Below, one piece after another: positions 18,714-27,564 of a stretch of 64,000 nucleotides of DNA (position 1 is the stretch's first letter; each line of letters begins with the position of its first letter). The stretch comes from Alkalispirochaeta americana. GTDB taxonomy: Bacteria > Spirochaetota > Spirochaetia > DSM-27196 > Alkalispirochaetaceae. The stretch spans positions 62,001 through 126,000 of the forward strand of contig NZ_FTMS01000005.1 in NCBI RefSeq assembly GCF_900156105.1, read 5' to 3'. The position numbers and the translations under genes are program-made. A model generated the notes under the pieces. That model made no database searches. It saw nothing but the letters and a program-made list of their open reading frames with translations, and was not told where the DNA came from.

Positions 18714-20812
18714 AGGAGCTCCTCCTTTGTGTATTCCATGGAAAAGTTATTTTTTGATATCTCTTCAATAATTTCTCCATCTACCGATAGAGATTCAAGA
18801 AGTCTGGGAATATCAAGAATGAGAGAGATATCCCCATCTCCCAGAATCGTCGAGCTGCTGATCTCCGCAACTCTTCCCAGAAGACCCTTCAGGGGTTTGA
18901 TCACCACCTGGTTCTGGCCGATGATCTCGTCCACTACGATTCCTCCTCTGTGAAACCCTGAATCGACCACAACTACATGGGCCAGCTCGGGATGACTCCC
19001 CCCGATTCCCAAATGCCCCCTTAAATCAACCAAGGGCAGAGGCTTGCCCTGGTGATGCAGGATCCGCTGCGTTGAAGAGAGCAGTTGCCGGGCCTGCGGC
19101 AGGATAAAGCATTCCTTCACATCGTTCAGGTGGATCGAGAAATGGTGATCCCCCAGGCGGACCTGCAAGCTGTCGATAATCGCCAGAGTAAGGGGAATTC
19201 GAATGGTGAAGGTCGTTCCCTGGCCCTCGCGAAAATCAAGAAAGAGATGACCCGCCAGTTTTTCCACTTCGGCAAGAACGGCGTCGGTGCCTACGCCCCG
19301 ACCGGAAACGGAGGTTACCCGGGAAGCCGTTGAGAATCCTGGCCGGGAGAGCAGGCCCAGCACTTCATCATGCAATAGCGAACTGTCAGGAGAAAGAAGC
19401 CCCTGGGCGACGGCTTTCTGGCGAACCTTCTCTATGTCGATTCCCGCCCCATCGTCGGCAACGTCTATCTCGACCTGGGAACCAACATATCGGGCTCGCA
19501 AGGAGATCTTTCCCCGCGAGGATTTTCCCCGTTTCATGCGGTCCTGAGGCGACTCAATGCCATGATCGATGCTGTTGCGGATCATGTGAACCAGACAAGA
19601 TTTCAGGGAATCCATCACCGTTTTGTCCAGCTCGGTTTCCCCGCCTTCAATCTCCAGATCCACCTCTTTGCCCATCTCCACCGATAGATCTCTCACAATC
19701 CTCCGGAAACCGACAAACATATTCTGCAACGGAACCAGGCGCATTCCCATGATCCGCTCACGCAGATCGCTGACAAGAAAATCAAGCTCTTCGCTGATCT
19801 CATCAAGAACAGGATCCTTCACCTCCCCCACGTGCAACGACAGGCGCTCTTTCAGGGTAACCAGTTCTCCCACAAGATCAACGGCAGCATTCACTTTTTG
19901 ATCCGATACAAGAAGCGCTGCGGCCTGAGACGTCTGATCGCGAGTTTTTTTCTGCTTCTGCAGAAATTTCTGCTCTTCCAGGGCTGTCTCCAGCTCTTCT
20001 TCATCGACAATGCCTTGCATTACTGCCAGCTCACCCAGCTTTTTGTTCTGTTTCTGTGCCTCCAGAAGCTCCTGGATCTGCTCGTCCGTAATGTGACACC
20101 GCCTCTGGAGAATCTCTCCCAACAGGGGAGTTTTATCTCCGTCCCAATCGAAGGGGATTGTCTCCACCGAGAGAGTGCTCCCGGATTCCACAAAAAGGAA
20201 AACCTCCCGTACCGATTCTTCGCTTTTCGGCGTTACCAGAAGAATATCAAAATCCAGGTAACACAGGGTGGGATCGAAGGAATCCCAGGAGGGCAACCGA
20301 ACGTCCTGAGCGCTGATCTGCACAGGACCCAACGATGCCAGTTCGTGGAAGAGCCCCCTGAGACGCGTTCCGTTCTGAAGTATTCCGGGGGCGGGATGAA
20401 AGCGCAGGTGAAAGACCTGTTTCCCGGAACAAGGAGCACTGTCTTCCCTAGTCATACCACAGGCTGCTTCTGTTACTTCCTGCCACCCCTCCACATGGGG
20501 CGGCAGATCGGGATCTTCCAGCATTGCCGTGATTCTATCCAATCCCGCAAGGGACTCCTCGATCACTCCCCTGGTAACGGTCATCTTTCCTGCCCGAATA
20601 CTATCAAAGGCGTTTTCCATGGCATGGGCCTGGGCCGAAATGTTCTCAAAACCGAACATGGCTCCGGACCCTTTCAGAGTATGCATGTTTCGAAAGATCC
20701 TCTGGAGAAGATCTCCGTCCCGAGGAGCCTCCTCCAGGGAGACCAAGTCCTGCTCCAGGATTTGAAGAAGAGAACGGGATTCCTGAAAAAACAAGTCCGG
20801 CGAAAAATCCAT
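18701..20812 (-). CDS. cheA: Chemotaxis histidine kinase CheA
   Basis: Cytoplasmic kinase that reads receptor state and autophosphorylates, 703 aa. The ATG at 20812 is chosen because it shares one base with the stop of the upstream STAS gene (TGATG) and opens directly into the HPt domain; the frame is open for 33 more residues upstream but these overlap STAS. Order: HPt with HTLKGSG (phospho-His44), a ferredoxin-like domain (about 133-222, FHLRFHPAPGI), a linker (about 230-283) made of two LGExxxxxxxIxxExxxxxLExQ units resembling the N-terminal domain of GspE/MshE ATPases, a dimerisation helix pair (VNAAVDLVGELVTLKERL), the ATPase domain with N-box VHMIRNSIDHGIE and G-box DDGAGI, and a C-terminal CheW-like domain. 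It lacks an obvious classic P2. No cheY, cheR or cheB is in the window. Confidence 0.94.
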   Translation of the reverse strand: MDFSPDLFFQESRSLLQILEQDLVSLEEAPRDGDLLQRIFRNMHTLKGSGAMFGFENISAQAHAMENAFDSIRAGKMTVTRGVIEESLAGLDRITAMLEDPDLPPHVEGWQEVTEAACGMTREDSAPCSGKQVFHLRFHPAPGILQNGTRLRGLFHELASLGPVQISAQDVRLPSWDSFDPTLCYLDFDILLVTPKSEESVREVFLFVESGSTLSVETIPFDWDGDKTPLLGEILQRRCHITDEQIQELLEAQKQNKKLGELAVMQGIVDEEELETALEEQKFLQKQKKTRDQTSQAAALLVSDQKVNAAVDLVGELVTLKERLSLHVGEVKDPVLDEISEELDFLVSDLRERIMGMRLVPLQNMFVGFRRIVRDLSVEMGKEVDLEIEGGETELDKTVMDSLKSCLVHMIRNSIDHGIESPQDRMKRGKSSRGKISLRARYVGSQVEIDVADDGAGIDIEKVRQKAVAQGLLSPDSSLLHDEVLGLLSRPGFSTASRVTSVSGRGVGTDAVLAEVEKLAGHLFLDFREGQGTTFTIRIPLTLAIIDSLQVRLGDHHFSIHLNDVKECFILPQARQLLSSTQRILHHQGKPLPLVDLRGHLGIGGSHPELAHVVVVDSGFHRGGIVVDEIIGQNQVVIKPLKGLLGRVAEISSSTILGDGDISLILDIPRLLESLSVDGEIIEEISKNNFSMEYTKEELLCSK

Positions 20813-21198
20813 CAGGCTCCACCTTCCTGGCTCATCCCGGCCAGGGGGGCCCTCTCCAACCGGGAAAATTCCTCTTCGGAGCAAGCAAGGTCGGGGAAAT
20901 AATGGTGGCAACCAAGATCAATGATGGCCTCTTTCACCGCCGAAGACATGAGCGACATGAAATCAACGCGGATTCCCCTGGAGAATGCCTCCCGATCGAG
21001 GATAACAAGAATCTGCACAAAAGGAAGTCCTGTACTTGTCACGCCTCGGGTGTCAACCTGAATCGTCTGTTCGCGTTCCGCCCTGTGAAGGGTCTCATGA
21101 AACTCCGCAAAAATTCGTCCGGCGTCGCGGAGGGAAATATCTCCAGCGAAGGCAATTCGAAAGCCCCGGGGGGTCGCTTCAACAGATATATCTGCCAT
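20812..21198 (-). CDS. STAS-domain protein
   Basis: Stand-alone STAS domain, 128 aa, of the type found in anti-sigma-factor antagonists and in regulatory partners of kinases. The fold is visible as ISVEATPRGFRIAFAGDISL, the beta strand and loop QTIQVDTRGVTSTGLPFVQI (the loop position normally holding the phosphorylated Ser carries T-S-T), and a C-terminal helix. It lies between an MCP and cheA, with only three bases between the MCP stop and its ATG, GAGGAG inside the MCP end as ribosome site, and a TGATG overlap with cheA. The context says it works in this chemosensory pathway; the partner is unknown. Confidence 0.85.
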   Translation of the reverse strand: MADISVEATPRGFRIAFAGDISLRDAGRIFAEFHETLHRAEREQTIQVDTRGVTSTGLPFVQILVILDREAFSRGIRVDFMSLMSSAVKEAIIDLGCHHYFPDLACSEEEFSRLERAPLAGMSQEGGA

Positions 21199-21201
21199 CT
21201 T

Positions 21202-23418
21202 TTACATCTCCTCAAAACTGTAGTCCAACTCATCCTGACTCAGAAGCGCCTGCTGCTCCAGGACCGATATGCCCCGCTCCTCCCTTGTATGCGAAGAGCG
21301 CCCTGGCAGGGCGGGTTTCCTGTCGGGAGAAACCTTCCGGGAGGGTGATTCTTCGGGCTTCCTGGCTTCTTCGGGCTTCCTGGCTTCTTCGGGCTTCCTG
21401 AATTCCTCAGGTTCTGACAGGGCCTTTGGTTCCTCGACCTTCCTGTCCTTCCCATGCTCACCAGATTCTCCTGAGTCTCCTCCGCGAGAACGGCCCAGAA
21501 GGGTGAAATACTCGGCAATCCCTTCAAGCTTTTGCGCCTGCTCAAGGAGAGCCTGGGAGGTTTTTGCCAGGGCATCGGTCTGCCCCGACTGCTCCTCACT
21601 GGTGGCAGCAACCTCTTCGGAAGCCGATGCTGTTTGCTGGACTACCTGGTCCAACTGCAGCACCGCCTGACTCACCTGGTCTGCGCCAGCACTCATTTCT
21701 CTGGTGGATGATGTTATCTCCCGAACCAAATTAGCTGTTTTCTCTATCTCCGGAACGGTTTCATCTAGCAGGTTCCCGGCTTCCTCGGCGATGCGCACCG
21801 ATTCAGCGCTGATTTGGCGTATCTCCCTGGCTGCGTCACCGGAGTTCTCCGCCAGTTTTCTCACTTGGGCAGCCACAACGGCAAAGCCCTTTCCCTGCTC
21901 TCCGGCCCGGGCCGCCTCAATGGCGGCGTTCAGGGAGAGCATATTTGTCTCCCGGGCAATATCTTCGATAATGTTGATCTTTTCGGCGATCGTCTTCATG
22001 GCAACTACGGTATCTGACACAGCAACACCACTACGCTGGGCCTTTTCCGCCGAAAGGACCGCTATCTGCTGAGTTGTCTCGGCATTGTCTGCGCTTTGCC
22101 GAATATTTGCGGCCATCTGCTCCATGGACGCCGAAACCTCCTCCACCGAGGCGGCCTGCTCCGAAGCCCCCTGGGATAGCTGCTGCGCCACGGCCGCCAT
22201 CTGGGAGGTTCCTGAAGAAACATCGCTGCTTATTTTTGCCAGCCCCCGGCTACTGGCAGTTATTGCCTGGGCTCCGTCTTGAATGTTCCCCACAATCTGG
22301 TTCATCTTTGCGCTTATAGCTCCCTGAGCCCGAGCGAGATCTCCCCACTCATCGCGTTTTCGAAGGTAGTACTGCTCGTACTCGGAGGAAAGATCCCGAG
22401 TCAGGTCCCCCCTCGCATATTCCTGGGCCTGATCAACAAAATCTTTCAGAAGCAATGCCGTACTTCGCGCCACAAGGAAAGCAGTAGCCACAACGGCCAG
22501 GACTGCCAGGACGACCAGCCCCACAATAACCCAGGAGATCCGCACCAGAGGAGCGGCCAGGTCAGAATAGGGCAACAGGTAAGCCACAGACCAGTTGGGA
22601 GACCCGGGAACGGGTGCATAGATTGCGTGATATCGCTCCCCTTCAGGGTTTCGATAATCGCCCCTGCCAGAAAGGCCCTGCAGGATTTCCCGGGCTATAG
22701 AGTCCAACCCCTGGTATCCGTCGGCTTGGGCGATGTTCAGACTAAGTACCAGGGCAGACTGTGCATCACCGATGATCATTCCCGTGCCGTCTACAACGGA
22801 CCCCCGGCCGTGACGGCCAAAGCGCATGGCCCGGGTAAGATCACCCAGAGCTTCCAGGGTAACAGAGGCTCCAAGAATACCCGTGACCTCGCCCTGGCTA
22901 TCCCGCAGGGCCTGAGCGACCACGGCTATTGGATTTCCCGTGGCCACACTCCTCATTCCCTGGCTCATAGCGTAGTCCCGACCCTCCTGGTAGATAGCCC
23001 GGACGTAATCCCGGTGAGAGAGATTTCCCGTGAGTCCGTCGCTGGTCATAAAATCGCCCGACGGGTCCACAAAAAAGAGATTTTCGAACTCTTCAGGAAT
23101 CGTCTCGTGTCTTCGAAGAACTTCCTGAATAATCCGGTGGGGTTCTCCTGTCTGAAACTGTTCTCCCCGGGAAATCTGGCGGACCGTGTTCAGATGCCCC
23201 TCCAGCCATCGTCCTGCCTCGGAACTGCGGGCATCCACAATTTCCCGGGAGAGTTCCTCGACGGTGCCATTCTGGATCTGCAGGATTTGCCAGAGGAGCA
23301 CGGCTCCCACAAAAAAGAGAACGCCCGCCGAGACACCTCCAAAGAGGAGGGTCATCTCTGTTCTGATTGTCTTGAAGCCTCGCCACCGATAGCGCCATTT
23401 TTTTTCGCCTGTTCCCAC
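21202..23418 (-). CDS. Methyl-accepting chemotaxis protein with tethered C-terminal peptide
   Basis: First gene of the minus-strand chemosensory operon; 738 aa, GTG start with GGGGAGG seven bases upstream. Membrane helix at about 25-47, Cache-type extracellular sensor to about residue 290, second helix ([20 protein letters not shown]), HAMP, then the signalling domain with [20 protein letters not shown]. Its signalling DNA is not identical to the two plus-strand MCPs. After the coiled coil comes a charged, proline-containing tail with hexapeptide repeats ([12 protein letters not shown]), then basic stretches, ending in [14 protein letters not shown]. The tail layout resembles receptor tethers that carry an adaptation-enzyme docking peptide, but the terminal peptide resembles the CheY-binding N-terminus of FliM (LSQDEIDALL) rather than NWETF. 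Confidence 0.92.
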   Translation of the reverse strand: MGTGEKKWRYRWRGFKTIRTEMTLLFGGVSAGVLFFVGAVLLWQILQIQNGTVEELSREIVDARSSEAGRWLEGHLNTVRQISRGEQFQTGEPHRIIQEVLRRHETIPEEFENLFFVDPSGDFMTSDGLTGNLSHRDYVRAIYQEGRDYAMSQGMRSVATGNPIAVVAQALRDSQGEVTGILGASVTLEALGDLTRAMRFGRHGRGSVVDGTGMIIGDAQSALVLSLNIAQADGYQGLDSIAREILQGLSGRGDYRNPEGERYHAIYAPVPGSPNWSVAYLLPYSDLAAPLVRISWVIVGLVVLAVLAVVATAFLVARSTALLLKDFVDQAQEYARGDLTRDLSSEYEQYYLRKRDEWGDLARAQGAISAKMNQIVGNIQDGAQAITASSRGLAKISSDVSSGTSQMAAVAQQLSQGASEQAASVEEVSASMEQMAANIRQSADNAETTQQIAVLSAEKAQRSGVAVSDTVVAMKTIAEKINIIEDIARETNMLSLNAAIEAARAGEQGKGFAVVAAQVRKLAENSGDAAREIRQISAESVRIAEEAGNLLDETVPEIEKTANLVREITSSTREMSAGADQVSQAVLQLDQVVQQTASASEEVAATSEEQSGQTDALAKTSQALLEQAQKLEGIAEYFTLLGRSRGGDSGESGEHGKDRKVEEPKALSEPEEFRKPEEARKPEEARKPEESPSRKVSPDRKPALPGRSSHTREERGISVLEQQALLSQDELDYSFEEM
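21352..21405. repeat. Three 18-bp tandem units in the MCP tail
   Basis: Unit TTCGGGCTTCCTGGCTTC twice exactly, third copy differing at three bases. On the minus strand each unit encodes a hexapeptide of the K-P-E-E-A-R type in the flexible tail, so copy number changes would keep the frame and only alter linker length. Confidence 0.85.
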
Positions 23419-23511
23419 GTTTGTGCCTCCCCGAAAATTTCCAGAGACCAGAGAAGCACGAAAATCGTCGTCTGATCGTCCAGATTTATCGGAGAGGACC
23501 CGTAAAAGGAA

Positions 23512-24819
23512 CTACAGGGCCGCCAGGGATGCTTCCTCGGAGGATTGAGGTTCTTCGCAGAGTTTTCGGTACTCCGTGGGTGTCATGGAACAATAGCGCT
23601 TGAACAGAGCATTGAAGCTCGATTTTGAACGGAACCCCGAGGCGAAGGCCACATCGATTAGTTTTATCCGGCCTGACGATTGGTCGCGCAACAGCTCCTG
23701 GGCACGCTGAAGACGATAGGAGTTGATAAACTCCGAAAAGTTCTGTTGAAGAACCTGATTCAGGGCCTGGGAAAGCGAATGCCGACTCAGGGTGAGTTCT
23801 CCTGCCAGCTTGTCCAGTGTAAGTTCAGGATCCAGATATCGTTCCCGAACCTCCACGTGGTGACGCGTCCGAGCCAGAATCTGCACCGCTTCGACCAGAC
23901 TCAGGGAAGATCGAACGTAGCGGTTCATACTGCGCTCCCCCGCCCTCTTGCCTGGTGGAATTACCGGATCGTCTGTTGCGTCAAGAGCTTCGGTCTCTTC
24001 TGGGGCATCCTGCCGGGCTCCCTCGCCAAAGGGCCGGGGAAGAAGTTCACGAATTCCCGTATCGAGGCCCTTGTAACCTGTGTAATGGAGCAGGAGGAAC
24101 ATATAGACCGCTGTAATTCGATGAAACGGGAAATACGTCGAGTGCAGATTAAAGACCATTATTTGCAAAGGAACGGAAAAAAAGGCGTAGCCCACGGTGA
24201 GGGCCAGAAAAACCGCCGTAGTAACCCGAGCTGCCGTGACAACCGTGAGTATCCAGGCCTGACGCTGTGCCTCAAGACGCTGGTTGCCAACCCGTTCAAG
24301 GGATGCTTCGAACAACTCGGTATTCATTCGCCCCACATAGCAGAAAAAGTGTAGCACCTGGACCAGGACAGGCCCCACACAGAGAAGATATCCCAACCCT
24401 CCGTCCTCCCTGGTGGGAGTCAAATCGGGGAGCACATACAGCACAAGGGGTGCTATGACAATGAAGTGCAGAATGAAAGGAATACTGTGAAGCAGGATAT
24501 CTCGCCACCCCCGGAAATGGCCGGGTCTCATCACCGACCGGACATAAAAAAGCAGGGCAGGTCCGTAGATCCAGCGAACCGAGAGCCAGGCCATGAAAAG
24601 AAAGGGGTTTTCTGCCGGCTGGTGAAACTCGCGGTACAGGAGCCGCGCAAGAGCGATCCCGAAGCACAGAAAGAGCAGAGAAAGCCACGTTCCCGCATGG
24701 CGATACTCCCGGGCGGAGGCGCGGGCCTTCCAGGAGAGGAAGGCAAAGAGAAAACTATTTACAATACCGATTGTCGTGATGAAATATACAAACGATGACA
24801 CACCTCCACCCCTCTGCAT
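23512..24819 (-). CDS. Membrane-anchored AraC-family transcriptional regulator
   Basis: Regulator with an N-terminal multi-helix membrane domain and a C-terminal AraC-type DNA-binding domain (435 aa from ATG 24819; a start 16 codons upstream is possible). About seven hydrophobic segments lie between residues 8 and 235 (SSFVYFITTIGIVNSFLFAF, then WLSLLFLCFGIALARLLY, and so on). The last 100 residues hold two helix-turn-helix motifs: LTLDKLAGELTLSRHSLSQA and IKLIDVAFASGFRSKSSFNA, closing with MTPTEYRKL, the usual AraC end. This architecture senses a signal at the membrane and binds DNA directly. It is divergent from the FGGY kinase gene 335 bp away, which is a plausible target. Confidence 0.88.
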   Translation of the reverse strand: MQRGGGVSSFVYFITTIGIVNSFLFAFLSWKARASAREYRHAGTWLSLLFLCFGIALARLLYREFHQPAENPFLFMAWLSVRWIYGPALLFYVRSVMRPGHFRGWRDILLHSIPFILHFIVIAPLVLYVLPDLTPTREDGGLGYLLCVGPVLVQVLHFFCYVGRMNTELFEASLERVGNQRLEAQRQAWILTVVTAARVTTAVFLALTVGYAFFSVPLQIMVFNLHSTYFPFHRITAVYMFLLLHYTGYKGLDTGIRELLPRPFGEGARQDAPEETEALDATDDPVIPPGKRAGERSMNRYVRSSLSLVEAVQILARTRHHVEVRERYLDPELTLDKLAGELTLSRHSLSQALNQVLQQNFSEFINSYRLQRAQELLRDQSSGRIKLIDVAFASGFRSKSSFNALFKRYCSMTPTEYRKLCEEPQSSEEASLAAL

Positions 24820-25154
24820 GCCCGCCAAGCCACCCCGAGTCCTCCAGGACACCCCGGAAAACCGCATCGAGACCTGTCGGGAGAATTATTGTATTGACAG
24901 TTTTGATTACATCCGCCCGATACGCTTCAGACTCATAAAGAGGCCCATGGAACGAACCAAGGCAGAATACACCGAGGTTTCGCAAAACACAACATTTTTT
25001 TCGTAATATGGAAGACAATTTTCAGAAAAAACCTTTTTTTCTTGACGGTAGAAAGGAGGAGTGTTTAACTGGTCTCACCCCCGCATCCCGGGCATTTCCT
25101 GAAACCCCGACGGTCCGGGAGGAGCCCTCACAACCCAGCTAAGGAGCACTAACC
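24820..25154. other. Divergent intergenic region, AraC regulator / FGGY kinase
   Basis: 335 bp without a supported gene. It contains a perfect TTGACA at 24895-24900 with only a weak -10 (GATACG) 18 bp on, an A/T-rich stretch around 24990-25045, and a second promoter-like pair TTGACG - 17 bp - TTAACT at 25042-25070. AAGGAG at 25141 serves the kinase start at 25155. No clear operator repeats were found. Confidence 0.5.
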
Positions 25155-26624
25155 ATGAGCAAAACCGATCGGGCGCAACACTATCTGGCAATCGACCAGG
25201 GAGGACAAGCAACCCGGGCCATCCTCTTCGATAATAATGGAACTGCCCTGGCAGAGTTCAGCGCACCCATAACGACGAGCCATCCCGCCCCCGACCAGGT
25301 CGAACACGATCCCGAGGAGATGGCTCGATCGGTTCAGGAGGCCCTTTCGGGGCTGGCTGAGATACTCGGCGACCAGCCCCCCCCTGTGCAATCTGCGGGT
25401 TTTGCCACACAGCGCTCCAGTGTGGCCTTCTGGGACCGCTCTTCGGGTGCAGCTTTGGCTCCAATTGCCTCGTGGCAGGACCGTCGTGATGCTTCGCATT
25501 TGGAGACACTCCCTCGTGAGGCATCGCAAGAGATACCCCGTATTACGGGCTTGCGAATATCTCCTCACTACGGAGCAAACAAGTTGCGCTGGTTTCTCAA
25601 AAACCACGAAGCGGTCAAGGCAGCGGCCGAGGCGGGAACGCTCTGCTGTGGCCCCCTGGCAAGTTTTCTTCTGGCTCGATCTCTCCATGAAAGCCCTGCC
25701 TTCGCTGACCCGGCCAACGCATCCCGGACGTTGCTCTGGGATGTACACACCAAAAACTGGTCTGACTATCTTCTCCATCTCTTTCAGATACCACAGGACG
25801 TGCTTCCCGAATCGGTACCCAGCAGGCATGCCTACGGCACGATCAGCCTGGGCCAGCAGGTCATTCCCGTTACCGTTTGTACCGGGGATCAATCGGCTGC
25901 GGTCTTTGCGGCAGGCAAGCTGGACGAGGAAGCGGTCTATGTAAATATCGGAACCGGCGCATTCATCCAGAAACCAACCCGAGCCCGCCACGATGATGCA
26001 GCACCACTCCTGCAAAGCGTTGTCTGGGACGATGGCAGTGAGGGCATCCGCGTTCTTGAGGGAACGATCAACGGGGCAGCAGGGGCCCTGGTGGAGTGGA
26101 TTGGCCAGGAAGAACCAAACTGGGCCAGGTATCTCAATGGCTGGCTCGAAGAGACCCAAGATCCGCCTCTCTTCCTCAATGGAGTCTCTGGCCTGGCGGC
26201 TCCCTACTGGATACCTGATTTCCCCTCCTGCTACGTCGGTCACAACGCTTCCGAGGCCCCTTTGAGCGCCCGTGCCACGGCTGTGGCCGAGAGTGTGATC
26301 TTTCTGCTGGAAGAAAACCGACGGGTTCTGGAGGAAAAGGGCGAGCCTGTAAAACGAATCATCATCACCGGAGGGCTGGCAAAAAGCGATGCCCTGTGTC
26401 AGCGTCTGGCTTCCCTGACGAAATGCGAGGTGATTCGGCCCAGCTACAGCGAAGCCACAGCCCGGGGACTCTGCTATCTCTTGAGAAGCTGCGAAGAAGA
26501 CGCCACGGAGGAATCCTGGCAGGCTGCGTCGGGGGCATCCCTGCACTTTTTGCCGCGCCAGGCCGTAGAACTCCACCGGCGATACCAGGCCTGGCGGGAA
26601 GAGCTTCTTCGCCGCCTGACCTGA
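25155..26624 (+). CDS. FGGY-family carbohydrate kinase, glycerol-kinase-like
   Basis: Cytoplasmic ATP-dependent sugar or polyol kinase, 489 aa, the normal length for the FGGY family. The N-terminal phosphate-1 motif reads AIDQGGQATRAILFD where glycerol kinases have DQGTTSSRA, and PDQVEHDPEEM closely follows the GlpK pattern. The PIASWQDRRDA segment, the second-domain nucleotide motif VTVCTGDQSAAVFAAG, GTGAFI, and the adenosine region IIITGGLAKSD are all present. The altered first loop (GGQ for GTT) and divergence elsewhere mean the substrate cannot be assigned; glycerol, a ketose such as fuculose, or another polyol are possible. AAGGAG precedes the ATG. The convergent end with the lipoprotein gene is marked by a strong hairpin. 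Confidence 0.88.
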   Translation: MSKTDRAQHYLAIDQGGQATRAILFDNNGTALAEFSAPITTSHPAPDQVEHDPEEMARSVQEALSGLAEILGDQPPPVQSAGFATQRSSVAFWDRSSGAALAPIASWQDRRDASHLETLPREASQEIPRITGLRISPHYGANKLRWFLKNHEAVKAAAEAGTLCCGPLASFLLARSLHESPAFADPANASRTLLWDVHTKNWSDYLLHLFQIPQDVLPESVPSRHAYGTISLGQQVIPVTVCTGDQSAAVFAAGKLDEEAVYVNIGTGAFIQKPTRARHDDAAPLLQSVVWDDGSEGIRVLEGTINGAAGALVEWIGQEEPNWARYLNGWLEETQDPPLFLNGVSGLAAPYWIPDFPSCYVGHNASEAPLSARATAVAESVIFLLEENRRVLEEKGEPVKRIIITGGLAKSDALCQRLASLTKCEVIRPSYSEATARGLCYLLRSCEEDATEESWQAASGASLHFLPRQAVELHRRYQAWREELLRRLT

Positions 26625-26634
26625 CCCAGCACTT

Positions 26635-26673
26635 ATCCGGCCCTGAAGCAGTCGAAACGCTTCAGGGCCGGAT
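26635..26673. terminator. Bidirectional hairpin terminator
   Basis: Perfect 15-bp inverted repeat ATCCGGCCCTGAAGC / GCTTCAGGGCCGGAT with a nine-base loop, exactly between the convergent FGGY kinase and lipoprotein genes. No T-run follows on either strand. Confidence 0.75.
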
Positions 26674-26683
26674 CGAGCGGCCC

Positions 26684-27469
26684 CTATTTCATCTTGAGCC
26701 GGCCCACAGCGGCCTGGACCAGCCCGAAGTAGTCCTTGAAATCCGAAGCTGTTGCCCGGGTCACCACATCGGCCAGACGCCATCGATCGTCGTTACCTCG
26801 GGTAATCTCGTCAAGCTGGAAGCCCGGGCCAATCCGTTCTACTGCGTCCTGGATAGCGTTCATGTTTGCTTCCCAGCCGAGGCCACTTCCGTTGCTCCAG
26901 TAGGACGAATCCCGTTTGGTGACGCCGCCGTAGGCGGTGGAGGTCACCGGGAGAGGGTCTCCGTCAAAACTCTGGTGGATCGCGAAAGCTCCTTCCTGGA
27001 TTCCATGAAACCACCGGGCCATGGTCTCCTGGTTTCTCAGGATCTCCAGATCCAGAAGAACGTTTCCGGCAGGATTACCTTGATCGTCGGCGGCGACGTA
27101 GGCCAAAGCAGTTCCCACGGAGACTCCCCTGTAGGGTTTCCCCTGGTAGGAGACATGGCGAGCAACAAAGATCTCGTTTCCCCGCACCTGATAGGAGAGG
27201 GTATTCTCCCGAGTCCACTGGTCCGAGTCGATATCGACAATGGCCAGGGTATGGGGAAGAAAGGCCTCGTCTATGTGAGCCGAAAGGGCTCCCTTATCAT
27301 CGGTGGTGACCACAGCCATGCCCACATAGCCTCCGTGGACGTAGGCGTAGGCCTCGGAACGTTGGCCCGGAGCAAATCCTGCAGGTGGCGGGGGAGCTCC
27401 ACAAGCCACCAGAAGTACCACAGCTGCCACAAAAAGGGTAAAAACACCAAAAACCATTTTCTTGTTCAT
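26684..27469 (-). CDS. Putative lipoprotein of unknown function
   Basis: Predicted exported lipoprotein, 261 aa. The signal peptide has a lipobox LLVAC followed by GAPPPPAG, so Cys at about residue 23 would be lipidated. The start at 27469 has AAGGAG six bases upstream; an ATG one codon earlier is also possible. The mature part has repeats of short beta-like segments (AYAYVHGGYVGMAVVTTDDK) and a C-terminal helix (ATASDFKDYFGLVQAAVGRL). I do not recognise the family; the overall look recalls small FMN-binding-type periplasmic lipoproteins of spirochaetes, but no binding motif is visible. Monocistronic, convergent with the kinase and divergent from the prenyltransferase. Confidence 0.75.
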   Translation of the reverse strand: MNKKMVFGVFTLFVAAVVLLVACGAPPPPAGFAPGQRSEAYAYVHGGYVGMAVVTTDDKGALSAHIDEAFLPHTLAIVDIDSDQWTRENTLSYQVRGNEIFVARHVSYQGKPYRGVSVGTALAYVAADDQGNPAGNVLLDLEILRNQETMARWFHGIQEGAFAIHQSFDGDPLPVTSTAYGGVTKRDSSYWSNGSGLGWEANMNAIQDAVERIGPGFQLDEITRGNDDRWRLADVVTRATASDFKDYFGLVQAAVGRLKMK

Positions 27470-27564
27470 CATTATCTCCTTGCAATCGCATCTATCTGCA
27501 ATTACATGATAATTTTACTACACAAAGAGAGAAAAAGGAAAGCCTTTCACTCTGGTATTTCTTG

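Noticed and set aside
22279-23475. Plus-strand open frame of nearly 400 codons opposite the third MCP
   Set aside because: Shadow of the MCP sensor region, no domain and no ribosome site.
25149-26783. 544-codon minus-strand open frame opposite the FGGY kinase
   Set aside because: The plus strand encodes a complete kinase; the antisense product shows no motifs and high-GC genes often leave such open frames.
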